64,000 nt of DNA from Gnetum montanum (taxonomy: Eukaryota > Streptophyta > Gnetopsida > Gnetales > Gnetaceae). This document shows positions 45,158 through 53,999 of the stretch, in pieces. The translations under genes were made by a program, and so were the position numbers. The stretch lies in assembly GCA_015680685.1 (NCBI GenBank), contig MNCI01030123.1:1275422-1339421 (forward strand), in the 5' to 3' direction. Under the pieces are notes generated by a model. That model was not told where the DNA came from, made no database searches, and saw only the letters and a list, made by a program, of their open reading frames with translations. Every line of letters starts with the position of its first letter. The stretch's first letter is position 1.

Positions 45158-46057
45158 AACACTTGGCAACTAAATGAAGACACTTGGCAAATGAATGAAG
45201 ACACTTGGCAACTACATGAAGACACTTGGCAACTAAATGAAGACACTTGGCAACTGCATGAAGACACTTGGCAACTGCATGAAGACACTTGGCAACTGCA
45301 TGAAGACACTTGGCAACTGCATGAAGACACTTGGCAACTGCATGAAGACACTTGGCAACTGCATGAAGACACTTGGCAACTGCATGAAGACACTTGGCAA
45401 CTGCATGAAGACACTTGGCAACTGCATGAAGACACTTGGCAACTGCATGAAGACACTTGGCAACTGCATGAAGACACTTGGCAACTGCATGAAGACACTT
45501 GGCAACTGCATGAAGACACTTGGCAACTGCATGAAGACACTTGGCAACTGCATGAAGACACTTGGCAACTGCATGAAGACACTTGGCAACTGCATGAAGA
45601 CACTTGGCAACTGCATGAAGACACTTGGCAACTGCATGAAGACACTTGGCAACTGCATGAAGACACTTGGCAACTGCATGAAGACACTTGGCAACTGCAT
45701 GAAGACACTTGGCAACTGCATGAAGACACTTGGCAACTGCATGAAGACACTTGGCAACTGCATGAAGACACTTGGCAACTGCATGAAGACACTTGGCAAC
45801 TGCATGAAGACACTTGGCAACTGCATGAAGACACTTGGCAACTGCATGAAGACACTTGGCAACTGCATGAAGACACTTGGCAACTGCATGAAGACACTTG
45901 GCAACTGCATGAAGACACTTGGCAACTGCATGAAGACACTTGGCAACTGCATGAAGACACTTGGCAACTGCATGAAGACACTTGGCAACTGCATGAAGAC
46001 ACTTGGCAACTGCATGAAGACACTTGGCAACTGCATGAAGACACTTGGCAACTACAT
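45158..46057 (+). repeat. 21-bp tandem array, 42 units plus one variant
   Basis: After one 18-bp variant (45158-45175) come 42 units of 21 bp, each holding ACACTTGGCAACTGCAT preceded by GAAG. The first three differ (AAAT, GAAT or ACAT endings near 45190-45240), nearly all others are identical. The unit lacks a stop in five of six frames, so very long reading frames cross it (EDTWQLH, KTLGNCM on plus; MQLPSVF, CSCQVSS, AVAKCLH on minus). These are side effects of the repeat and are not called as genes. Confidence 0.97.
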
Positions 46058-46269
46058 GGGACACGTGTCAGATGCAGCATTTTTATCTCTTTTGTGGTTG
46101 AAACCACCCAAAGTTGTTGTAACTTACCTAACTTGTTGGGCAAGTAACCTCCTAACTTGTTGGCCAAGTAATCTCCTAATTGGTTGGCCAAGTTACTTGG
46201 GAGAGAAGTTAGGTGAGATATTTTTAAGATATTTTTGAAAATGTAACTTCCCTACCTACCTTGGAATCC

Positions 46270-46277
46270 TATAAATA
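46270..46277 (+). promoter_or_regulatory. TATA box of the Gag-only 5' LTR
   Basis: TATAAATAGGCTTCAAGG; the same place reads TATAAAAAGGCTTCAAGG in the 3' LTR (51063) and in the old LTR (about 52436). It lies about 1.2 kb before the LTR end, so R-U5 is long and transcripts would start near 46300. Confidence 0.75.
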
Positions 46278-47479
46278 GGCTTCAAGGGTCAAGGAGGAAA
46301 GAACATCACATCAAGGAGCATCATCATCACACTTGGAAGATTTGTAAAGAAGATTGTTTGCAAGATGGCTTGCTAGAATAAAGATTTCAGCCTCTTTGTC
46401 ATGGTCCTGTGAGTTATGCATTTCATTTTTGTTTTGTTTTAATTGCTTAGCTAGTGGTTTAGGTAGTATCATTCTTGGCAAGTAATTTTGGGATTTTTAG
46501 ATTGCTCTTATTGTTCTTGTTGCCCAATAGGAATTTCTGTTAAAATTTTGCCATAGAAGCGCTTGTGTTCAAAAAGCCTTGAGAGCATTTTAGTAGTAAA
46601 TTTCGTTATTGTGCAACGTTTGGGAACTGCTATTGGATTGTTGGAAGAGAGCCTCTGTTTGTAGTCACGCCGTGGAACAATTTGGTAGTCGAGAGGGTTC
46701 AGAAAATCTTTGGTATTTTGATGGGACCAGAATAGCTTCTTTTTATCTTTAGAGTGATTTTCCGTGTTATTTCAATCAGAAATTGTCAAGTCTTTTAAAG
46801 GTTCTGTTTAAATGCAATCGTTGACATCTACTGTCTAGCCAAAATGGAGTCTCGTACATGGTAGTTTACGCAGCAATTTTTGGTAGTACAGTAGGATTGT
46901 CTTGAAGATATTGCTTGTTTGAGTCTTGGAAGTTTGAACAATTCATAGATATTGAATTTGGAATAGCTTTATTGCGAAGTGTTTACTCGTGTCATTTTAC
47001 CTTGTTTAAATATTTGAGGTCCACACAAATCTGCTTTCTTTTCTTTCTGTCTATTTCCTTTGAATCTTGCTCTATTTCTAGTTTTCTTGTGGAACTATAT
47101 ATCTCTCTCTGGGGAAAATTAGGAGTAGATTTGCGGAGTTGTGCTCAAATGTTTATGCAAAATTTTACTTGTTACAAGCAGGTATTATAGGGACCGCATA
47201 GACTAGGTAGTTTGAACAAAATAGGAAACTCTCAATAACTCACAGTACTTGATAAAGTTGGCTGAATCTCTTAAAGTAAGTCATTTGTATTTCACACACA
47301 CGCAATCGTTACATTGCACACAACCGCACGCCGCAACAGCACACACACATACTCACATTAACTACTGAGTTATTTGGAGGTATCTGGGCCTTGGTGTTGC
47401 CAGAGACCAGCAGGCACCTAAATCCTGTTCGAGGACACTCGTTGGCGGTCGCGTCCCAAACGGTCGCCAACAGTTCTTT

Positions 47480-47498
47480 TGGCGCTAGAAGGAGGGCT
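47480..47498 (+). promoter_or_regulatory. Gag-only element primer-binding site
   Basis: TGGCGCTAGAAGGAGGGCT, seven bases after the LTR end. It matches the Tat element site (37373-37355) at 17 of 19 positions. The tRNA was not identified from the sequence alone. Confidence 0.75.
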
Positions 47499-47589
47499 GA
47501 AAATTAAGCCTCTAGGTTCATAAGCCTTATACTTTTAGTACATCAACAATTATTTGTAAGGCTTAAGAATTAGATACTATTTTCAGTTC

Positions 47590-49782
47590 ATGACCAAGAA
47601 ATTTGATAGTTTGGAAAGTTTCAAAGTTTCAAAAGATATTCTAGATTCTAAGACTGATTCTTCATCAGAAGAAGAACAAAAGAAAGTTTCTGAATTGGGA
47701 ACAAGTAGTGGAGTGAAAACTAGAAGATCAAGAAGATCACCCATTATCTCTGGTTTATCAATTCGTAAGAGAAGATCTAGAAAGTCTAAGAGTTCAACAT
47801 TTCAAAGGAATAGGATGGCAAATCCTTGGCAAGGAGTTACACCATTAGGATTTCAAAACTACAATGATATTCCTAAGGTAGTTTACAAATATTTGCCTGA
47901 GCCTTTTATTCCTGGAAAAGCTTATTTAGCTGAAGAATATATTCACATGTTTGAGTTAGCTTTAGCTCATGCAAATATTCAACATCAAGATCAAGCTTGT
48001 AGGTTGTTTGTATCAAATCTAAAGGATATGGCTCAGATTTGGTATTCAAACTTACCAAGTAATAGTATTACAAGTTGGGATGATATGAAGAATCTTTTCT
48101 TGGCCCAGTTTGGTAATCAATTAGATCAACAACAATTATACTGTGGGCTAATACAAGCTAAGCAAGGAGTTAAAGAGTCAATTAGAGATTTCAACATTAA
48201 GTTTCAACGAATTTGTGGACTCTTTCAAAGGCAATATAGGCCATCAGAAGAAATGCTTAAGGAAACTTACCTTAAGGCTGTCAACCCCAACATTTCAATT
48301 TGGTTAAGGAGAACTCCAAACTTAACTACACTAAATGAATACTTTAGTGAAGCTATACAGCTAGAAAAACAATTGAATTTGAATCCTGAAGAAAATATCA
48401 CAATTCCAAAAAGAGAAGAAAGAGTTATGATCCCTATGCAAGATTTTACTCAATTCAAAGCTTTACCAAGTCCATCTCACATTAAGGAAGAGCCAGAACA
48501 TGAAAGAGTGGGATCTGAAAAAGGACAATTAATGAGAGATATGTCTAACAAAATAGTGAAGCTTGAGAAAGCATTGGCAAGAGTAAATATCAAGGAAGAA
48601 AGTAAAAGTAGAAAGCATAAACATCAAGACACTAAGTTAGTAGAAGATGAGGATGAAAGTGATCTTATTATGTCCAACTTTCTTGATATTGAATCTGATG
48701 ATGAGTTATCTAGTGTTCATTATGCGAATAAATCTTCTAGCGATGGATCAAGCGATACTTCTTCTCTATCAAGTTCTGAAGAAGATATGTCTTCAGATGA
48801 GGAATGTAATAACAATGAGGAAAATGGATATAGTCTTCGATCTAAGGAAAGACTAACTACTTCTAGACCCCCAAATGTTATTACTGATCCATCTACTAAG
48901 AGAAAAGCTTTTGAGCCAAGTAGAAGGGATAAGAATAAAGGTAAAGACAATCAAGTGGAGCAAAGCACTCCAAATCAGTCTTTCAACAAATGGATAAAGA
49001 GATCAAGCTTCATTGGTGATGGAGAATATGATTTGGTAAAAGACCTTAAACGTGTCAAAGCCAATATTAGCCTCTATCAGTTACTTCAAATAGGAGATCA
49101 GCAAAGAAAGGCTTTAGAGTTTATTAAAGGCAAAAGGAGAGCTAGAGAATCAGAGTTAAGTTATGTGTCTAGTAATGATGAGAAATTGAAGACTTCACAT
49201 GACAAGGAAGCTCCTCCTTTCCTTTTGACAATGAAATTGAAAGATAAATACTTACACAATTGTTTGGTTGATTCTGGAGCTACATCTACTATAATGCCAT
49301 TGTCTATATCTAAGAAACTTGGTTTGATTCCTGAAAAATCAAATAAGAAGATTGTTCAAGTGGATAAAAGTAGAGTGAAGATTGTGGGTCAATTACCAAA
49401 CGTTCTATTGGAAATTGCTTCTGAACCCCGTATCAGAAGTAAAGTAACTATTCAAGTGGCAGATATACCGGATTCACATAGTCTCTTATTGAGTAGAAGT
49501 TGGAGCAAGAATTTCTTAGGTTATATATCAACAGATTATTCTCACATGTGGCTACCTTGGAAAGGAAAACCAAATCAAATATACATCTATAGTGAACCTT
49601 TCATGATGGATAACATCACTTCAAATGGAAGAAGTAGGATGGTTGAAAAAGGAGGTGTTGAAAACAAAATTTGTACACTCCAAGAAAATGGGGATTCACT
49701 TGAGAAAGAAGATGAGGGGGTTAGAGATATGAGGATTCCTACCAGCGTAATCCTCCCCATTCTTTTCCCATCTCAAGAATAG
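47590..49782 (+). CDS. Gag-protease polyprotein of a non-autonomous LTR retrotransposon
   Basis: Intact 730-codon ORF from the first ATG after the primer site (91 bp downstream) to TAG. Residues 45-72 are basic (RRSRRSP, KRRSRKSKSS). Residues about 110-255 form the retrotransposon-Gag core (YIHMFELALAHANI, AQIWYSNLPSNSITSWDDMK, LDQQQLYCGLIQAKQGVKES). Residues 313-338 look coiled-coil (MSNKIVKLEKALARVNI). Residues 380-415 are a Ser/Asp/Glu-rich tract (SSSDGSSDTSSLSSSEEDM). Residues 541-665 form a retropepsin-like domain with active site NCLVDSGATSTIMPLSISKK (Asp561) and a distal SLLLSRSWSKNFLGYIS. No CCHC zinc knuckle is present. The protein would assemble particles and could process itself; enzymes for replication and integration must come from elsewhere. 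An intact frame in a nested, flanked element suggests recent or selected coding. Confidence 0.9.
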   Translation: MTKKFDSLESFKVSKDILDSKTDSSSEEEQKKVSELGTSSGVKTRRSRRSPIISGLSIRKRRSRKSKSSTFQRNRMANPWQGVTPLGFQNYNDIPKVVYKYLPEPFIPGKAYLAEEYIHMFELALAHANIQHQDQACRLFVSNLKDMAQIWYSNLPSNSITSWDDMKNLFLAQFGNQLDQQQLYCGLIQAKQGVKESIRDFNIKFQRICGLFQRQYRPSEEMLKETYLKAVNPNISIWLRRTPNLTTLNEYFSEAIQLEKQLNLNPEENITIPKREERVMIPMQDFTQFKALPSPSHIKEEPEHERVGSEKGQLMRDMSNKIVKLEKALARVNIKEESKSRKHKHQDTKLVEDEDESDLIMSNFLDIESDDELSSVHYANKSSSDGSSDTSSLSSSEEDMSSDEECNNNEENGYSLRSKERLTTSRPPNVITDPSTKRKAFEPSRRDKNKGKDNQVEQSTPNQSFNKWIKRSSFIGDGEYDLVKDLKRVKANISLYQLLQIGDQQRKALEFIKGKRRARESELSYVSSNDEKLKTSHDKEAPPFLLTMKLKDKYLHNCLVDSGATSTIMPLSISKKLGLIPEKSNKKIVQVDKSRVKIVGQLPNVLLEIASEPRIRSKVTIQVADIPDSHSLLLSRSWSKNFLGYISTDYSHMWLPWKGKPNQIYIYSEPFMMDNITSNGRSRMVEKGGVENKICTLQENGDSLEKEDEGVRDMRIPTSVILPILFPSQE

Positions 49783-49989
49783 TCCATGAACAAAGGACTT
49801 AATAATGTACAGTTTGTTTGTTTTGTTAGGAATGAGGTTTTTGTCCCATCACACCTTATGTTAAATGGGAATTTTCCTCCAAAAAGATTTATCAGTTCAG
49901 ATGTAAAAATTTCAATAAAGGCTTCAGTACAGTTCAGTTTTAAAATGGGGCTTGCATAAATTTCTTTAAGCTTTTAAAGGGGGCATAAC
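49783..49989 (+). promoter_or_regulatory. 3' UTR and polypurine tract of the Gag-only element
   Basis: Only 207 bp separate the ORF stop from the 3' LTR, so there is no room for further enzymes. AAAGGGGGCATAAC (49976-49989) is the polypurine tract next to TGTTGGC. Confidence 0.8.
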
Positions 49990-52339
49990 TGTTGGCACAT
50001 TTTTACCATTTCATGGAACAGGTGGACTTATTTGCAAATGGTGAGGTACAGAATCCTAATGAACTGAAACTGTTCAAGGAGGATTATGTTCTTTCTTGTA
50101 AAGAATTCTGCAACAGTTAATTAACCATGAAGTTGGAATAGAAATGAAAATGTTGCTGAATTGAATGTTTTGAAAATCAAGGGATAATGACATTGCAATT
50201 GGGAATGTTGGCATGAGGGTTTATCTAGAGTCAAAAGAAAATGGTGTATCAATTGTAGATATCTCTCTAGCTTATGATAGAGTAGCTCTAGTTACTTTTT
50301 CTGTAATAAAGTGCAGAGAAGATGAATATGGAATCGGCCTTGATATAACTGGGATTACATTCGAGGTGCCACAAATTAAAATGTGAGAGTACAACTCCAC
50401 TTATGCATTCGGTTGTATACGCATACATATATTTATATATCAACCCATGCATCAAATCCATGGTTATTATCTCTACTACTATGATATAAATAACAATAAA
50501 ATATAATATTGATTTAAAAAGGGAATTTATGCAACAATTGTTCAAAGTCCTATGAGAATTGAACACTTGTCAATTGAAATGGTGGTTATAACCACCACAA
50601 AGGCCACTTGTCAACTACAACCTCTTTATCTCCACAATGGCCACTTGTCAACTAAATGGGACACGTGTCAACTGCAACTTGTTTCTCTCCATGGTGAACA
50701 CTTGGCAACTAAATGAAGACACTTGGCAAATGAATGAAGACACTTGGCAACTGAATGAAGACACTTGGCAACTAAATGAAGACACTTGGCAACTGAATGA
50801 AGACACTTGGCAACTGCATGAAGACACTTGGCAACTACATGAAGACACTTGGCAACTACATGGGACACTTGTCAACTGCAGCTTTTTTATCTCTTTGGTG
50901 GTTGAAACCACCCAAAATTGTTGTAACTTACCTAACTTGTTGGGCAAGTAACCTCCTAACTTGTTGGGCAAGTAATCTCCTAATTGGTTGGCCAAGTTAC
51001 TTGGGAGAGAAGTTAGGTGAGATATTTTTGAATATGTAACTTCCCTACCTACCTTGGAACCCTATAAAAAGGCTTCAAGGGTCAAGGAAGAATATCATCA
51101 TCACACTTGGGGTCTCATACATCACACTTTGAAGGCTACTAGTTAGCACTTGGGCTCTCACTTGGAGACACTTTGAGTCTTGGGAGAAGAGCATTTTGTA
51201 AAGAAGAAAGTGTGGACGATTGCTTGCAAGATGGCTTGCTAGAATAAAGATTTCAGCCTCTTTGTCATGGTCCTGTGAGTTATGCATTTCATTTTTTGTT
51301 TTGTTTAAATTGTTTAGCTAGTGGTTTAGATAGTATCATCCTTGGCAAGTAATTTTGGGATTTTTAGATTGCTCTTACTGTTCTTGTTGCCCGATAGAAA
51401 TTTCTATTAAAATTTTGCCATAGAAGCGCTTGTGTTTAAAAGCCTTAAGAGCATTTTAGTAGTAAATTTCATTATTGTGCAACGTGTGGGAACTGCTATT
51501 GGGATTGTTGTAAGAGAGCCTCTGTTTGTAGTCACGCCGTTGAACAATTCAGTAGTCGAGAGGGTTCAGAAAATCTTTGGTATTTTGATGGGACCAGAAT
51601 AGCTTCTTTTTATCTTTAAAGTGAATTCTCGTGGTATTTCAATCAGAAATTGTCAAGTCTTTTAAAGGTTCTGTTTGAATGCAATCGTTGACATCTATTA
51701 TCTAGTCAAAATGGAGTCTCGTACGTGGTAGTTTACGCAGCAATTTTTGGTAGCATAATAGGATTGTCTTGAAGATATTGCTTGTTTGAGCCTTGGAAGT
51801 TTGAACAATTCGTAGATATTGAATTTGGGATAGCTTTATTGCGAAGTGTTTACTCGTGTCATTTTACCTTGTTTAAATATTTGAGGTCTACACAAATCTG
51901 CTTTCTTTTCTTTTCTGCTTATTTCCATCGAATCTTGCTCTATTTCTAGTTTTCTTGTGGAACTATCTCTTTCTCTGGGGAAAATTAGGAGTAGATTGCG
52001 GAGTTGTGCTCAAATGTTTTTGCAAAATTTTATTTGTTACAAGTAGGTATTATAAGGACCGCGTAGACTAGGCAGTTGAACAAAATAGGAAATTTTCAAC
52101 AACTCACAGTACTTGGCAAAGTTGGCTGAATCTCTTTAAAGTAAGTCATTTGTAGTTTACACACAACGCAATCGTTACATTTCTCACAACCGCACGCCGC
52201 AACAGCACACACACATACTCACATTAACTACTGAGTTTATTTGGAGGTATCTGGGCCTTGGTGTTGCTAGAGACCAACAGGCATCTAAATCCTGTTCGAG
52301 GACACTCGTTGGCGGTCGCGTCCCAAACGGTCGCCAACA
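49990..52339 (+). mobile_element. Gag-only element 3' LTR
   Basis: 2350 bp from TGTTGGCACA to CGCCAACA. Its first 700 bp match the 5' LTR almost perfectly (three differences noted). The R-U5 half differs at many more sites. Near 51106-51190 it has an extra ACACTTGG/GGCTCTCACTTGG segment missing from the 5' LTR. TATA at 51063-51070. Confidence 0.9.
50697..50861 (+). repeat. 21-bp tandem array, 7 units plus one variant
   Basis: The same array as in the 5' LTR, but with only seven units of 21 bp after the 18-bp variant. Four units end in GAAT or AAAT and three in GCAT or ACAT, so the short array is more varied than the long one. The flanking sequence on both sides is the same as in the 5' LTR, so the 35-unit difference arose after or during insertion. 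Confidence 0.97.
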
Positions 52340-53453
52340 GTAAGATCACCTAACTTGTTGGGAAAGTAAATAACTTCCTTACTTGGGAGAGAAGTTAGCT
52401 AAGATATTTTAGAATCTAACTACCTTTTGAAATCTATAAAAAGGCTTCAAGGGTTAGAAGAAAAGGGTCTTATTTTTTGGATAACACTTTTGGGAAGACT
52501 ACTAGCTGACACTTGGGATCACACACTTGGGACTCTTGGAAGAGCATTTGTAAGAAGACATTATGAAAGATTGCTTGTAAGATGGCTTGCTAAAGAAAAN
52601 NNNNNNNNNNNNNNNNNNNNNNNNNNNNNNNNNNNNNNNNNNNNNNNNNNNNNNNNNNNNNNNNNNNNNNNNNNNNNNNNNNNNNNNNNNNNNNNNNNNN
52701 NNNNNNNNNNNNNNNNNNNNNNNNNNNNNNNNNNNNNNNNNNNNNNNNNNNNNNNNNNNNNNNNNNNNNNNNNNNNNNNNNNNNNNNNNNNNNNNNNNNN
52801 NNNNNNNNNNNNNNNNNNNNNNNNNNNNNNNNNNNNNNNNNNNNNNNNNNNNNNNNNNNNNNNNNNNNNNNNNNNNNNNNNNNNNNNNNNNNNNNNNNNN
52901 NNNNNNNNNNNNNNNNNNNNNNNNNNNNNNNNNNNNNNNNNNNNNNNNNNNNNNNNNNNNNNNNNNNNNNNNNNNNNNNNNNNNNNNNNNNNNNNNNNNN
53001 NNNNNNNNNNNNNNNNNNNNNNNNNNNNNNNNNNNNNNNNNNNNNNNNNNNNNNNNNNNNNNNNNNNNNNNNNNNNNNNNNNNNNNNNNNNNNNNNNNNN
53101 NNNNNNNNNNNNNNNNNNNNNNNNNNNNNNNNNNNTGGAAAATTTTATTTGTTACAAGTAGGTATTTTAAGGACCGCGTAGACTAGGCAATTAAACAAAA
53201 TAGGAACTCTCAATAACTCATAGTGCTTGGCAAAGTTGGTTGAATCTCGTTAAGATAAGTCATTTGTAGTTTACACGCAACGTAATCGTTTCATTTTTCA
53301 CAACCGCATGCCGCAACAGCACACACACATACTCACATTAACTATTGAGTCTATTTGGAGGTATTTGGGCCTTGGTGTTGCTAGAGATTAGCAAGCACCT
53401 AAATCCTGTTTGAGGACACTCATTGGCAGTTGCATCCCAAATGGTCACCAAAA
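52340..53453 (+). mobile_element. Old solo LTR of the Gag-only family, right part
   Basis: Continues the LTR broken at 44450: CCTAACTTGTTGGG, CTATAAAAAGGCTTCAAGGG, then a gap, then the U5 end (GACCGCGTAGACTAGGCAA, CAACAGCACACACACATAC) finishing GGTCACCAAAA at 53453. It is followed by GAAAG, matching 42017-42021. Overall about 3.5 kb. It is more diverged than the young LTR pair, as expected for an older insertion. Confidence 0.8.
52600..53135. other. Assembly gap (536 N)
   Basis: Unknown bases within the U5 half of the old solo LTR. Apparent reading frames across it carry no information. Confidence 0.99.
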
Positions 53454-53776
53454 GAAAGCAATGTTGATCTTTATTACTATCATGAATTGTGTCCAAGTAT
53501 AATTCACTCAAATCAATACAATAGACAATTGCGAAATATCACATTTTGAGCATTCACTCTATTGCTAAGGCTATGAAGAAAATTTCAAGAATCTAGCTAA
53601 GGGTGGAATAAAAAGCTATGGATTTTGTGCCCAAGTGTTGGTATTTATAAGGCTACATGCATCCTGAGGCATTGTATTAATGATAATGTAGCATGTACTA
53701 CGACATCGTATCTATGACATCATTGCTATAATATCGTGGATACGATATCACATTACAAAAAAAATTAACCTTATCA
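53454..53776 (-). mobile_element. Second Athila-like element: 3' LTR, U3/R part
   Basis: The minus strand starts TGATAAGG at 53776. It carries ACGATATTATAG/GATACGATGTCG palindromic words and a TATA box (TATAAATA; plus 53642-53649), then ACCCTTAGCTAGATTC and TAATAAAGATCAAC, parallel to the first Athila-like LTR (ACCCTTAGCTAAACTC, TAATAAAGACAAAC). With 41479-42021 it makes one LTR split by the solo LTR. Confidence 0.75.
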
Positions 53777-53999
53777 TACACCCATGACTAATTGGAAACT
53801 TGTCCTCAAGTTAAAATAAAATGAGCATAGAGTCTCTTACAAAATTGGGAGGTAGAGTTGACTATACATGACTTACTAACTATTTACATGAATTAGAATG
53901 TTGCAGTGGTGTTTATAAAATGACACAGTTACATAATAGGATGAAAAAAAAAGAAAAAAAAAAGAAAAAAGAAAAAAGAAAAAACAAAACTTGGAGTAG
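53777..53999 (-). promoter_or_regulatory. Polypurine-tract position and A-rich block
   Basis: On the minus strand AATTAGTCATGGGTGTA (53793-53777) precedes the LTR and corresponds to TTTAGTCAGGGGGTA of the other copy, with the purine run broken. 53939-53991 is a plus-strand A/G-rich simple repeat. No coding is seen. Confidence 0.55.

Larger units (their letters stand above)
44451..47472 (+). mobile_element. Gag-only element 5' LTR with expanded satellite
   Basis: 3022 bp from TGTTGGAACA to CGCCAACA. Contains the 21-bp array (45158-46057), a degenerate AACTTGTTGG(G/C)CAAGTAA repeat (46120-46200), a TATA box (46270-46277) and a long U5 ending in CACACACAT and GGCGGTCGCGTCCC words. Compared with the 3' LTR it is 672 bp longer, chiefly from the array. 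Confidence 0.9.
44451..52339 (+). mobile_element. Non-autonomous LTR retrotransposon coding only Gag-protease
   Basis: 7889 bp, flanked by GTAAA (44446-44450) and GTAAG (52340-52344), a 4/5 target duplication. The LTRs have TGTTGG...CCAACA ends; primer site 47480-47498, one ORF 47590-49782, polypurine tract before 49990. The internal region is only 2.5 kb, and no RT, RNase H or integrase words occur in any frame. It fits the group called TR-GAG, here with a protease. It inserted into an older LTR of its own family. Confidence 0.9.

Noticed and set aside
45158-46057. CRISPR-like array
   Set aside because: The units are directly adjacent with no unique spacers, the DNA is plant nuclear and no cas genes occur.
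45098-46238. Five long overlapping reading frames (272-360 codons) over the 21-bp array
   Set aside because: They exist only because the repeat unit is a multiple of three without stops in five frames; the LTR context and matching short version at 50.7 kb show non-coding satellite.
48720-48950. 76-codon minus-strand frame inside the Gag-protease ORF
   Set aside because: Shadow of the Ser/Glu-rich stretch of the real ORF on the plus strand.
52427-53186. Reading frames of 199 and 244 codons
   Set aside because: They run through the 536-N gap inside an LTR.
42022-53453. Complete element bounded by two different LTRs
   Set aside because: The left and right pieces align to consecutive parts of one LTR with a single GAAAG duplication, so it is one solo LTR split by a nested element.
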